A stretch of 64,000 nt of DNA from Zoroaster sp. YZ-2022 (lineage: Eukaryota > Echinodermata > Asteroidea > Forcipulatida > Zoroasteridae): NCBI GenBank assembly GCA_029582265.1, contig CM055816.1, positions 82,454,472 through 82,518,471 on the forward strand, read 5' to 3'. Each line of letters opens with the position of its first letter. Position 1 is the stretch's first letter. Made by a program: the position numbers and the translations under genes. This document shows, piece after piece, positions 45,526-56,511 of this stretch. The notes under the pieces are model-generated. The model worked only from the letters and a program-made list of their open reading frames with translations. It had not been told where the DNA came from and searched no databases.

Positions 45526-46290
45526 CATGCATGACGGATACTGTATGGTACGTCATGTACATCCATAAAAATGACACATTACGTTTCCACAAAGTGTCGT
45601 GGAACGATACTTCGATTTTTTTTTTACTGACAAAGCGGCGTAAATGTACAAGAAGGTTCGTGGAAACAGCTACCTTTATATTTGCAGATTTATATTTTTT
45701 CCCCGAATACTAGCATTTCAAAATTAAAGCTCAAATTGGTCCTAAATCAGTCTAGAATGATTAATTTTGACATTATTAATGATAAAAAGCAAAAAGGTCA
45801 CTTTGCCCAAAATACTCAGATACGACGGTTCGTGGTACGACTGACGAACTGTTAGAGACGACCCAGGCCAGGGGACAAGACGCAAGACTACCGTACTGGT
45901 ATTTATTTGTTTAAATCACATTAACACATGTATAAATGTAGCCAGTGCAGTGTGAAATAATTAATATATTATTATTTTCTCGGAAGTTCATACTCATTAA
46001 TTACTAATTGTAGTTGGTTGTACTGTATTTGTACGGTAACGTACGTGTAGGTAGTGAAATTATTGCACATACTACTACTAATACTATGGCGGAAGGGGGT
46101 TAAAAAGGGGAAGCCCTGGGTCCGGGTCCTATTTTATATCAGGGCCAGGAAGTTAATATAGTCACACAGTTAGTGGAATGGTTGGTGAAAGCCTTTGATG
46201 GATGTAGGGTCGTGCCTCAGACCATAGCTAGGCCGGGCAAGTACTCTGCGAGATCAGGGGATGTGAACATAAAAGGAATGGTTAAGGGAA

Positions 46291-47121
46291 TTGCTTAACT
46301 ACTGTGATCAATGTCACATTCCTGAAGAGGGTAGAGCGGGGTTATTGTGTTCACTGTTAGCAGGGCCTGCTCTTGAGGAAATACTGTGCCGTTCGGTAGA
46401 GGTACGGGGTAATTTGGAATTTTTAATGGATATTCTGGTACGTCAGTTTGGAGCTCATGAAACGGTACAAGATTTACAGCGATTGTTTAATGAGCGTGTT
46501 CAAACTGAGCGTGAATCTTTAATGGATTTTTCACGCTCACTTATCCGTAGTTATGATAAAGTAATTAAGGCTGCTGGGGATGGTGAGAAACCTGCCCTAA
46601 ACGCACTTAAAGACAAATCACTTATAAGACAGTTTGTGTCAGGGGCGCGTGGGTCCGCAGTAAGACTGGCGTTACGTAGGCAGGAATTGGCAAACCCGGA
46701 TCAGACATTTGCGCAGATGCGTGCAGCAGTGTTTGATCTTTTTGAAGAATCAGAAAGTAGGAAACTACGTCAAAGCCAGGTTGGAAAGGTGGGAACTGCG
46801 GCAATGTCTGTGGGATTTCAAAAAAATGACTCAGACATTCCAAACCAATTACTGCATCAGTTGATTGAACAACAGCAAATTATGTTGTCAAAAATGGAAC
46901 AACAACACCAGCAGTTCATGATACAACAGATCATGCAACTTGTGCAAAATTTAACTGGTAGAAGGGGACAGGATGCAGGAATGCCGGCTCGTTATAATTA
47001 TCCCTATGATTAATATCCTGAAAGTACTCGGAGATCACGTTTTGGTTCAGTGATATGCCCTCGTTGTGGTCAAAAAGGGCACATGCAGCATTCCTGTCCA
47101 AATAAACTGCAGGAAAACTAA
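46291..47121 (+). pseudogene. Ty3/gypsy gag with CCHC zinc knuckle
   Basis: The capsid-like region is helical (GLLCSLLAGPALEEIL, VRQFGAHETVQDLQRLFNER, TERESLMDFSRSLIR) and matches the retrotransposon gag fold. A glutamine-rich stretch (QQQIMLSKMEQQHQQ) precedes the C-terminus. A stop follows the ORF at 47013. In the same frame the sequence continues with the zinc knuckle CPRCGQKGHMQHSC (47059-47100), which has the CX2CX4HX4C spacing used for RNA packaging. The stop before the knuckle indicates decay or readthrough; the former is likelier given the rest of the element. Confidence 0.8.
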
Positions 47122-47263
47122 TCACCTCCGCTACTAATGGCCGCGTGGTGGAGGAAGGCCTCACCTGTTCTAAAGAAAGATGCAAGTCAAAGTGGTGTTC
47201 AAAAAGGTAACACTTCAAAACCTCAAAAGGCTCTGACCGAACAGAACAGTAACGAAAAGGTAC

Positions 47264-48277
47264 ATGCACCTGTATCTGCAGACACAAAAGGGAGGTGGTA
47301 ATTGTCACAGTAGTATGGTGGATGAAATGAGTGCTGATGAAATATTATCAAAATTGGTAAAAACGAGCCCAACAGTTAAAGTTATGTTTGGAGACACTCA
47401 AACAACCTGTGTATTGGACACAGGAGCAGAGACCTCTCTGATTTCATCATCCTTTTACAATCAACACCTCAAAAAGACGCTGGAAAATCCCCAAAGTGTG
47501 AGAAAATACCTTCAAGTTTACGGAGCCAACAGTTTGGAGATACCAATTTAAACCCTTTAAACTCAGCCCTGTAGAATATCGGACGCCGGCGTCCGATGAA
47601 ATAAATCAATTAGTACACAACATCTGTACGCCATTTTCCCCCAAAAGGTTGGTGGGGGTCAAAACGTTGATAAAAATGTAGGCCCATATGTAAGCTTTCC
47701 AATGGTATATAATGTGATAAGGTTTTTGAGAAGTAAGGCATAATTTTTTATACAAAGAACAAAATTCACCAAAACAGGCCTGAGTTTAAAGGGTTTTAAG
47801 GGCTACGTAGAGATCCCTCTGAATTTGCTTGGTAAAAATTTAACTGCTTACTTTCTTGTGGTTGATGATTTAAGCACAGGTGAGGTCTTGGGTCGGAGTA
47901 AACACGCTCCAGTACTAATTGGATGTAATATAATGCATGAGCTAAAATATGTAAAGATTGATGAATGTTCACGTCAGGTGGATGCGGAGGTTTGGAGTAC
48001 AGTTTTACAGTGGTATCGACTTACAACAGTTTTCCCTGAAAAACAACCTAATGGTAGCATTGTTAAAAGACATACATATACAGATGTTAGTTATGCAACA
48101 GTGCATACTGGTCAAGAGCCTCAAGTTATATGTCCAAGAGAAACCCTGTCTTTAAAATGTAGGATAGGAGCTTCTGTGACTAAATTCCAAAACAGAACAG
48201 TTGTAACTGAGGGTTGTCAAATCAGTCTTGCTTGCACTTATAAGTCTGTAAACAAAAAAAGGCAGATGTCAATGTGA
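47264..48277 (+). pseudogene. Ty3/gypsy aspartic protease region, split by a MITE
   Basis: VKVMFGDTQTTCVLDTGAET followed by SLIS contains the DTGA active-site motif of retropepsins (about 47407-47442). The frame is broken at 47551 by a TTAA-flanked MITE. Beyond it, FLVVDDLSTGEVL and VLIGCNIMHELKY (about 47843-47955) form the C-terminal half of the fold, with the I-x-G-x-N/D-x-x-x-x flap-end motif. A spacer with lower similarity follows to 48277. Confidence 0.75.
47552..47795. mobile_element. piggyBac-type MITE (TTAA target)
   Basis: 244 bp flanked by TTAA on both sides (47548-47551 and 47796-47799). Termini are ACCCTTTAAACTCAG at the left and, inverted, AACCCTTTAAACTCAG at the right. A perfect 20 bp palindrome, ATCGGACGCCGGCGTCCGAT, lies near the left end (about 47577-47596). 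It splits the gypsy protease exactly between two readable halves. Confidence 0.85.
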
Positions 48278-48502
48278 CTAATAATGTTCCAAAAGGTTGT
48301 TTTGTTTACGACAGTGTAGCATTAACTGATGGGAGGACAGTCCAAGTGACTGTAAGCAAATGAGTACACAAGTAGTTGTAATACCGCCTCGCACTAAACT
48401 TGCTAACATAACAACTGCACAGACGCGACTGGTCAAATACAAGTAAAAGAAGTAGAGAATGGTATTCATGTTTCACTAGATAGAGTTATTGTTGCAGCCC
48501 AA

Positions 48503-50083
48503 GTGCATTCAGAAACCTGTGATGTAGAAAAAGATTCAAATGAGGTTAGTACAGATAGTTCTAAGAGTAGGGAACTGTATACTTTCAGTGATGGGTCAAA
48601 TTATTTGTTGCCTTCTGGGCTATCTATAACGCAGTGTAATCTGACTAATTGTGAAAAAGATGAAGTAGTCCGGTTGATTCAAAAACATGACTCAACTTTC
48701 TCCAAAGATGACTTTGATGTGGGTTTATGTACAAAAATACCACACAAAATACAGCTGACAGATGATCAGCCAATAAGGCAACCTTACCGAAGAATTCCGC
48801 CTCATCAATTGTCTGAAGTACGAAAATTAATACAGAAATTAGTGGAACAAGGTGTAATCCGACAAAGCGAAAGCGCTTCCGCAAGCCCAATAGTTCTTGT
48901 CATGAAAAAGGATGGTACTCTACGCATGTGTATAGATTACAGACAACTCAATGCAAAAACAGTTAAAGCTTCATTTCCACTACCACGGATTGAGGAGTCA
49001 TTGGTGCGCAGTATTTTTCATCATTAGATCTTGCCCATGGTTATCACCAAGTTGCCATGGATAAGGATTATGTTGATAGAACTGCATTCCGGGTACCATT
49101 TGGTCTGCATGAGTATACACGCATGCCTTTTGGATTGGTTAATGCCCCAGGTACCTTACAAAGAATCATGGAAAGTTGTTTGGGAGATTTGAATCTTTCT
49201 GAACTACTTATTTATCTAGATGATATTTTAATCTACTCTGATTCACTTCAAGACCAAATTGCTCGTTTAGATAAAGTTTGGACACGTCTTGAAGAGTTTG
49301 GCCTGAAAGTGAAAGGCAAAAAGTGCAAACTGTTTCAAAAGCAAGTAACGTATTTAGGTCATGTGGTGAGTGCTGAAGGGATAAAAGTAGATGATGAAAA
49401 AATACAGAAGGCAATAAATTGGCCAGAACCTAACACAACTGAACAACTCCATTCCTTTTTAGGATTAGCAGGGTATTACAGACGGTTTGTTAAAGGTTTC
49501 ACACAGGTAGCATCCCCTCTTCACTCCATTCTGTCTCAGGGTGGTGAACAGAAGCGCAATAAAAACAAAAATTGCACAAAGGCTACTAAGAAACATACTA
49601 CATTTTCTTGGTCAGATGAAGCACAAGGTGCATTTGACCAACTAAAGAAATTGCTTACCGAGGCACCAGTTTTGGCCTATCTAGACTTTACTCACCCTTT
49701 TGTTCTTGAAACAGATGCATCGTTCAAGGGGTTGAGGGCTTGTCTGACGCAAGAAGGGGCAGATGGTAAACAGCACCCTGTGGCATATGCGAGTAGAAGA
49801 CCGCTATCCAGATTTAAGTGCTTTCAAGTTAGAACTACTGGCTATAAAGTGGGCCGTGGTTGACATATTTAGGGAATATTTACTAGGTGTTCCCTTTGTG
49901 GTACTGACAGATAATAATCCATTGGCTAATCTCAAGACAGCCAAACTTGGGGCTTGCGAGATGCGTTGGGTTGCTCAGTTAGCAGCTTTTAATTTTAGTG
50001 TTAAATACAGAGCAGGTGCAGACAATAATGTGCAGATGCGCTCAGTAGACGGCCAAGTGTACATTCAGCAGATACTAATATGA
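48503..50083 (+). pseudogene. Ty3/gypsy reverse transcriptase and RNase H
   Basis: The first block has [39 protein letters not shown] and [14 protein letters not shown] (fingers). After a frameshift near 49020 the palm reads FRVPFGLHEYTRMPFGLVNA and LLIYLDDILIYS, with the YLDD catalytic box at about 49211. The thumb follows (HSFLGLAGYYRRFVKGF). The RNase H domain begins with FVLETDASFKGL and, after a frameshift near 49800, continues with ELLAIKWAVVDIF and VVLTDNNPL. The D, E and D catalytic positions are visible. The protein is broken by at least two frameshifts. Confidence 0.85.
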
Positions 50084-51584
50084 CACAAGTTGAGAAAAAG
50101 TTTCAGCACAAGACACACAGTTCTTGTCTTCCAGTTGTTTTGAAGCAGTGTGTAAATAGTTGTATTACTCAGACTGTAGTTGCAGACAGTTGTACACCAA
50201 AAGTGTTGTTAGAAGTCGACACGAACTCGGTGATTTATCCTTCATGGAGCGCTGAGCAGTTAACAAGTTTTCAGAAAAATGACCCCGTGTTGAGTATAGT
50301 GCGGGAGTTATGGCGCAAAAACTGGACTCTTGGAGATAGGATACATGAACGAGTCAGTCCGGAGGAAAGAACAGAACTTAAACTATGGCTTCGAGAGTGG
50401 AATAGAATAGTTGTCAAAAAGGGCGTTCTTTGCCGAAAGGTAAATGATGTGGTGAGTGGAGATTTCTTTGAAGTACTAACACCGAGGGTACTGATAAAGA
50501 AAATATTGTCAGTTGCACATGATGAATGGGGCCATCAAGGCATAAAACGAACCAATGAAAAGTGTTGTTTTTGGCCGCGATAAAATCGCTCTATCACGGA
50601 ACATGTGAATCAATGCTCTTCTTGTATCCTAGCCAAGGCTCCAGCTCATGAGAACAGAACTCCAATGCGCCATTTGTTTGCTTTCAAACCATCGGAAATA
50701 CTAGCGATGGATTTTGTCAAAATAGACAGGGGAAGGGGGTGGGGTGGGTTATGAAGATGTGCTGGTCTTAACTTGCATTTACTAAATTTGCACAAGCAAT
50801 TCCTTGTAGAGATCAACTAGCATCCACAGTGGCAAGGGTTTTGCATGACAGTTGGTTCACTAGATTTGGGGTACCGGTCAGATTACATATAGTGATCAGG
50901 GAAGAAACTTTGAAAGTGAAGTGATTAAGGAACTATGTAAATTGTATGGAATCAAAAAGGGACACACTACTCCTTACCATCCAGAGGGTAATGGGCAGGC
51001 TGAACGGTTTAATCGTACTCTTTTCTCATTGATTAAGTCATTAGAAGAGAAGGATCGACGTAAATGGCCAGACCTGTTGTCCCACTTAGTAAATGTGTAT
51101 AATACTACACCACATACAGTAACCAGAGTAGCGCCTCCCACTTTGCTATTTGGTAGAGAGCCTACACTTCCCCTTGATCACTTGATAAGTAATGCAAAAC
51201 TGAGTTGGGAGGATACTTTTGTTGAAGAACAAGCTGCTCTACTACAAAGAGCGGAAGCGCTAGTAAAACAGAGAATGGAAAAACAAGCTGCTGTCAATGA
51301 GACATCATGATGATGAAAGAAGGGCATTTTCCCCTATACCAATTGGTACCCTGGTTTTGCTAAAGAGATGTGCCTTCAAAGGAAAACACAAACTAGAAAA
51401 TCACTTTGAGACAGACCCTTATTTAGTGGTAAATGTAAATATACATGACGATGCTTACGCAATTCGACCTTTTAAAGGGGGTCCAGAGAAGGTGGTAAAT
51501 AGAAAATATTTGTGTGTAGACCCACAAAGTGAGAACCAAGAATGTTATGCTGATAGAGCAGATAGAGTTAAATCCGCCAGTTAG
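50084..51584 (+). pseudogene. Ty3/gypsy integrase
   Basis: VAHDEWGHQGIKRTNEKCCF has the HH half of the zinc-binding domain. The CC half (QCSSCILAKAP) follows a stop at 50581. The core starts with ILAMDFVKIDRG (first acidic residue) and then decays through several stops. The last third reads cleanly from 50921: GIKKGHTTPYHPEGNGQAER carries the glycine-rich motif and downstream glutamate region, then RKWPDLLSHLVNVYN and APPTLLFGREPTLPLD. The C-terminal domain (51297-51584) includes IGTLVLLKRCAFKGKHKLEN and ends at 51584. It is inactive. Confidence 0.8.
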
Positions 51585-51828
51585 AAATACCTGGAATTCA
51601 GAGGACTCTGAATTATTGGATGAGGAAGAAGAATGTATGTTACGGTTAAGACCTTGTCCAAGACACGGGAATTTGTCAGAAAGGACAGTTAGAAGGTCAA
51701 CACAGTAACCCGTTCCCTTTACCGCGCTCTGTTAACTTGTAAATGTTGTAGTGCTTGTATCGATATATATAATGTAAATAAACGTTGTTATGTTTAAAAA
51801 TGTAAGTAGAATACAAATGAAACTTCTA

Positions 51829-52258
51829 CACTCACTGGCCAAAAGTATTGCAACATGCTCAAAATGGCACTTTACAGTAACAGGTGAGATGTTAATTTAA
51901 TCCGATTTCATCGATCGTGTATTACATAATTTCCGAGCAAGAACAGTAAAAAAGAACATTGACTTCAAAACACAGGCACTTTCAAGAAGTCTTAAGTAGT
52001 GTAAATAAAATAAACTAAACTAGACGTGCAGTGTTTGTCAATAACAAACACGCAGGTGTTCGGGACGTTAACATGATGATGTCATCAATTCGAAGTGTTG
52101 GTGAAAGTCAAACGTTAACGTCTGTTGGTGCAAAAACGAAGAAGTAAAAAAAAAAAAATAATTAAAAAAAACGTACACCTAAGTATTGTAACACAGTTCC
52201 CCAAACTGAACTTTGGTGTGAATTTCAATGTTGCAATACTTTATATGGCCAGTGAGTG
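51829..52258. mobile_element. Tc1/mariner-type MITE
   Basis: 430 bp flanked by TA on both sides (51827-51828 and 52259-52260). Termini are inverted: CACTCACTGGCCAAAAGTAT at the left and, from the right, CACTCACTGGCCATATAAAG, both followed by AGTATTGCAACA. CACTCAC.GGCCA is a familiar Tc1-like end. There is no transposase. Confidence 0.9.
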
Positions 52259-52260
52259 TA

Positions 52261-53155
52261 TAAAGTTATCTGCAGGGGCAGATAAGGTTTTAAAATGTGG
52301 GAGAGTTGTAGTGATATGGAGTTATAACATAAATTCGTCTGCTCAGAGCAGTAAGGACTTATACGCACTTGATGACAATTTTATTTGTTTATAAGATTAA
52401 TTAAGTGTAATAACCTAATTACGTACAGGATAATGGGTCTTGAAATCTAAATATAAATTGTGAGTACTTCCATTGTTAAATAAAACAAAAATCCAAATAA
52501 TAATTTATAGGCCTTATAAGTCCTTTCTGCTCAAACATTGCATGTATAGATCTTATAAGTCCTTTCTGCTCTGACCCGACGAATTAATCAGACAATTAAT
52601 TATTAGTATTCCCTTGCTTTACACGCGAGCTGCATGCGTACGCGTGCTGCATGCGTGCGTAAGCGTATGCGTGAGTTGATATTTCTAAGAACATAATATT
52701 TTGTTCTAGAATGAAGATAATATGTAAATAGGTTAAATATGTTTGCTGATGGAATGAGAAGCCAGTCGGAGATTGATCGGGATAAAGAGAGGAACTGATG
52801 AGTTTGCATCAGTGACTATATAAAATAAGTGATCGTCAACTAGTAATGCTGTCTCTTTGTTGTGTGTTTATTCAATCGTTGGCTCAATCGATGAACCCCG
52901 TACTTCGCACAAAGTCATTTACAATCACTCGTACGAGAGAACTTTACATAATCTTATTTCAAGGTCCAGCAGGGCTTCACTTCATCCTTGTTGGATGCAC
53001 TTCATGTTTGCTGTTTATAACACAGAAAATGACTGGTCTAACACACCCAAGTCCTGTTCTCTCTCACACTGGCTCAATATTTTCATGAAAGATGTTTTAC
53101 TTATTTGTGATTCATACTCAGCAGCCCATGGATGTGTTATATTGTTTTTGTACAG
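52261..53155. other. No confident feature upstream of the YqaJ exon
   Basis: Contains a GCATGCGT-rich patch (52618-52675). A long open frame enters the YqaJ exon from 52857, but its first 95 codons have no recognisable pattern and probably represent intron or UTR. Confidence 0.45.
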
Positions 53156-54533
53156 ATGGGGATGCAATCATGAGCGCACTGCAAGGGAAGAGTATTTCAA
53201 AGTCACCACATCGAAGCATTCATCCTTCACTATCAAAGATGCTGGGTTGTTCATCAATCCAGATACACCCTTCATTGGAGCTACACCAGATGGCCTTGTA
53301 CATTGTGACTGCTGTGGTGATGGTGTATTGGAGGTCAAATATCCTTACTGCAAAAAGGATGTTCTGATGGAGAGTGCATGTGCTGACCCATCATTTTGTT
53401 TATCCAAGTCTGACAAAGGTATTCAACTGAAGGAAAACCATCAGTATTATTATCAAGTTCAAACTCAACTCTATTCAATCGAAAGGAAATACTGTGATTT
53501 TGTTGTGTGGACTCCATCACAAATACACATAAACAGGATAGCATTTAATGCGAAATTCTTTCAAGCTGTACTGGAAAAGGTCTGTTCTTTTTATAGGGTT
53601 TGTAATTGGAAAATGGTTCACACGATCTAATGGCCCTGTCACACTGTTGCGTATCGTACTAGCGTATGCCAGCGTATGAAAATTATCACTCATACGCTGG
53701 TATACGCTGACATACGCTAGGGGTACGTTAGGCATAGGTTGTATACGTTTCAAGCACGGTGGCATACGCTGGCATACGCTGAGGCAGAAATACATTTTTA
53801 AGCATGCTTAAAAATTTTGTGCGTATGCGGACGTATGGTTAATACGCTAAGCATACGCTAGGCATACGCTGAATACGCTAGAGGTACGATATAGGTACGT
53901 TACTCATAGGTCGAGTATGCTGGACATAAGTTGCCATACGTTGTGGAAAGGCCGCCGATTATATAGGCACTTTGTCACGTGATAGGCGGATAGGCGGTAC
54001 GCTGGGCATGCGCAGTTCATACGCTTCTCATACGCTAGCCATACGCAGAGAACGCTGGCCATACGCTGGTTATACGCTGTTCATACGCTGACATACGCTG
54101 ACATTTGCTGACATTCGCTGTCCATACGCTGTCAATACGCTTGCCATATGCTACTCATACGCTACTCATAGGATCAATACGGTAAGTATACGCACAATTC
54201 TGTATTTTCAAGGGCTTTTTGTGCGTATGAAAATTATATTATGAATTTTCATACGCAACTCTTACGTTTCTCTCATACGCAACAGTGTGACAGGGCCATT
54301 AGCCTTTAGCTGTGCAGAATTCATTAACTTCAGCTACATGTACAAGTGCTACTTTTGGAAACGACGGTCAGCCCACAGTGTGGTGTTACTGCAGACGAGC
54401 AGATTTGAAGGCAAAACTTGTCTCATGTTATTCTGATAAATGTCAAATAAAAATGTTCCATACGAGCTGTGTTAAAGTAAACGTTCCAAAGCGCAAGTGG
54501 TTCTGTACATATTGTAGAAAACAAGAGGAATAG
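53156..54533 (+). pseudogene. YqaJ-type exonuclease plus PHD finger protein, partial
   Basis: Exon 53156-53579 follows TTTTTGTACAG and reads WGCNHERTAREEYF, then GLFINPDTPFIGATPDGLVH, CDCCGDGVLEVKYPYC and HQYYYQVQTQLYSIERKYCD. The D of TPDG and the E-x-K of LEVK are the catalytic acids and lysine of the PD-(D/E)XK lambda/YqaJ exonuclease fold, which degrades or processes DNA ends. After a GTCTGT donor and an intron hosting a MITE, exon 54318-54533 follows GTGCAG. It reads VWCYCRRADLKAKLVSC, DKCQIKMFHTSC and PKRKWFCTYC, a C4HC3 PHD zinc finger, and then stops. The N-terminal part is missing. Pairing with the THAP transposases to the right suggests one transposon family. Confidence 0.7.
53630..54299. 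mobile_element. 670 bp MITE with tandem CATACGCT repeats
   Basis: Flanked by TA on both sides (53628-53629 and 54300-54301). Perfect inverted ends read ATGGCCCTGTCACACTGTTG and continue CGTAT. The interior is a dense irregular array of CATACGCT, GATACGCT and AGCGTATG words in both orientations. It lies in the intron between the YqaJ and PHD exons. Confidence 0.9.
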
Positions 54534-55950
54534 TTGTATATTTAAAAAACATTTCTTTTAATAATACCTAACGTTCCACAGGTCAGTGACCAAGACTTTG
54601 TTACTAAAGACCATAGGGCTACATGCATATTTACCAGAGAGCTAACACTTGATATAAATAGATATGTAGTATAAATAAGACAAATATACAAAATGAAGGC
54701 AATGTGTTTTGTGATAAGTCTTTGTAAATTTATTTTCAGCAAAATTTCCTTTTAAACTTGAGCACAAATCTCAGCTGAAACAATCATTAGTCAGTTTCTG
54801 ACTGTACTACAGGTATATGTAAATCACAGCATTCACAGGTATAAATCTGAATCAGATTAAAGGAAGTTGTTCAATAAATGTTCTCATTGATAAATACATT
54901 AAACAACTATTAAACAAATATTAAATGTTTTCATATATATATGTAGATCATGCCCTTCTAAACATTAAAACCCAAACTATCCCAAAGATGACAGCATTTC
55001 AGACGGAAATATTTCTGAGGAAGATTGACACCGGTATCAACTTTATAAACAACCAGTTTTTAGATTAAAAAACTAAACAATTTTGTTTTTCAATCATTAC
55101 CAAAGCTATATTATGCCTTTAATTACACAACAGATGAAATCTCCTCTACATGTCTGTCAAAATTGCTGTCATATTTTAGAAAAGTGAATGGATATCTGGT
55201 TTGATTTACAGAAAATGGTGCCTGCTCCACAATTTAATACGAGGGTAAAAACAAAAAATAAAAAGTGTTCGAATTTATGTTCGTTTCAGAAAAATATTGC
55301 TGTCTGTAGAAAACATCACACGGTACCTAGTTACAGTCTTTAAAATAATGTGACGAAAATGCCCCTAGGTTTCAGTCATTTTCGTCAGTCTTACCTGATA
55401 ATTAATTCCTAGTAACTGTAATTATTTCCGGTGACATTTCCAGTAACTTTAGAGTCTTTATTTCCACTTTTAATGATGTATAAATCCACTCTTGTGTAGC
55501 TGTTATTTTTATTCACGTGTGCATTCTGTCACATACACATGTGTAAACGTTAAGCGTAAACACAACCGAACTAATCCAAGATGGCGTCTCATATAAGAAA
55601 AAGAAAGTACTGTGATTGGTGAAATGTTTGTAAATTATTATCTAGTTTTTCGAGCAGGAAAACTTAAATCTTTAGCACTGGAAAATTATATTATTTTATG
55701 CTCTTTAAGGTTTTGTTCTTTTGATGTTTATTGGAATGAAACTTTTTGGATGGTAAAATTAAGTAGAAAAACGATAGAGATTATCGTCTGCTCAGTGTTG
55801 AGAAAAGTCATAAATATTCATGAGATGATGTCATTTACTATTTGTCAATGAAAATGAGCTTTGTTTACGTTCATTCTGGAACTCGATTTATGGAATTATT
55901 TAGCGGATAGTATTACTTACTTAATTCATTCTTTCATTTAATGGAAAGGA
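54534..55950. other. No recognisable gene
   Basis: AT-rich sequence. AAGATGGCGTCTC near 55580 resembles a start-codon context but no coding frame follows. Confidence 0.45.
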
Positions 55951-56097
55951 TAATTTACATAGGATATTCAGCTCTGTATAAATATATTATTCTGATCTGT
56001 TTTGTAGTAGTTGTGTGAACTAATTTTGCTCACACCGAAATTTAGGGGCGTGGCTTAATTACTATGCGTGAGAACTTTCTGTGCGTATGGCGCGGAG

Positions 56098-56132
56098 TTC
56101 AAAAGGTATAAATAGTTCAAAAGGTATAAATA
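56098..56132 (+). promoter_or_regulatory. Duplicated TATA-box promoter, probable LTR
   Basis: TTCAAAAGGTATAAATAG occurs twice in a row (56098-56115 and 56116-56133), giving two TATAAATA boxes 18 bp apart. A GGGGCGTGGCTTAAT box lies 50 bp upstream. The sequence downstream leads into the gypsy remnant, as expected of an LTR U3/R boundary. Confidence 0.5.
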
Positions 56133-56511
56133 GGACAAATTTCAGAGTGAGATTACCCTGACCCAGATCATTCTTCGAGCTTGACTTATTCGTATTGCTG
56201 ATCTCTGAATATAATTAGAAATTTAATACAAATTAATTATCGTTGGATCGCCCAGCCTGAGTGAGATAAATACAGGTATGTGGAGTTCTGTTTCTAAACT
56301 TTGAGAAGAGAAACATTGTGGATTTTTGTGAATAATTATACTAATTATTTACCGAATTTATTTGGCATTTTATGAGATGTAAAATTGGAGGAGCAGTGGA
56401 GCCAGAAATTTATTGGGGAGCTGTATAGTAACTTTAGAGGAGCTCTGGAGCTAGATTAATCTTTGGGGAGCTATATTGCAACTCAGATGAGTTTTGGAGT
56501 TAGATTAATTA

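Larger units (their letters stand above)
41738..45847. mobile_element. 4.1 kb DNA transposon with 33 bp TIRs
   Basis: The left end TCGTCAGTCGTACCACGAAC (41738) continues through CGTCGTATCTCAG to 41770. The right end (45815-45847) is its reverse complement with a single mismatch. Subterminal GTTCGTGGAAC / TTCGTGGAA phrases recur near 42028, 45594 and 45656. The interior carries one minus-strand transposase gene (42548-44480). A clear target duplication is not visible. Confidence 0.85.
46100..51700 (+). mobile_element. Ty3/gypsy LTR retrotransposon, decayed
   Basis: gag, zinc knuckle, protease, reverse transcriptase, RNase H and integrase follow in Ty3/gypsy order on the plus strand, with many frameshifts and one MITE insertion. 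No pair of long terminal repeats could be recognised by eye, so the outer limits are approximate. Confidence 0.85.

Noticed and set aside
46081..51720. Long terminal repeats of the first gypsy element
   Set aside because: No sequence upstream of gag could be matched to one downstream of the integrase by eye, so LTR coordinates are not claimed.
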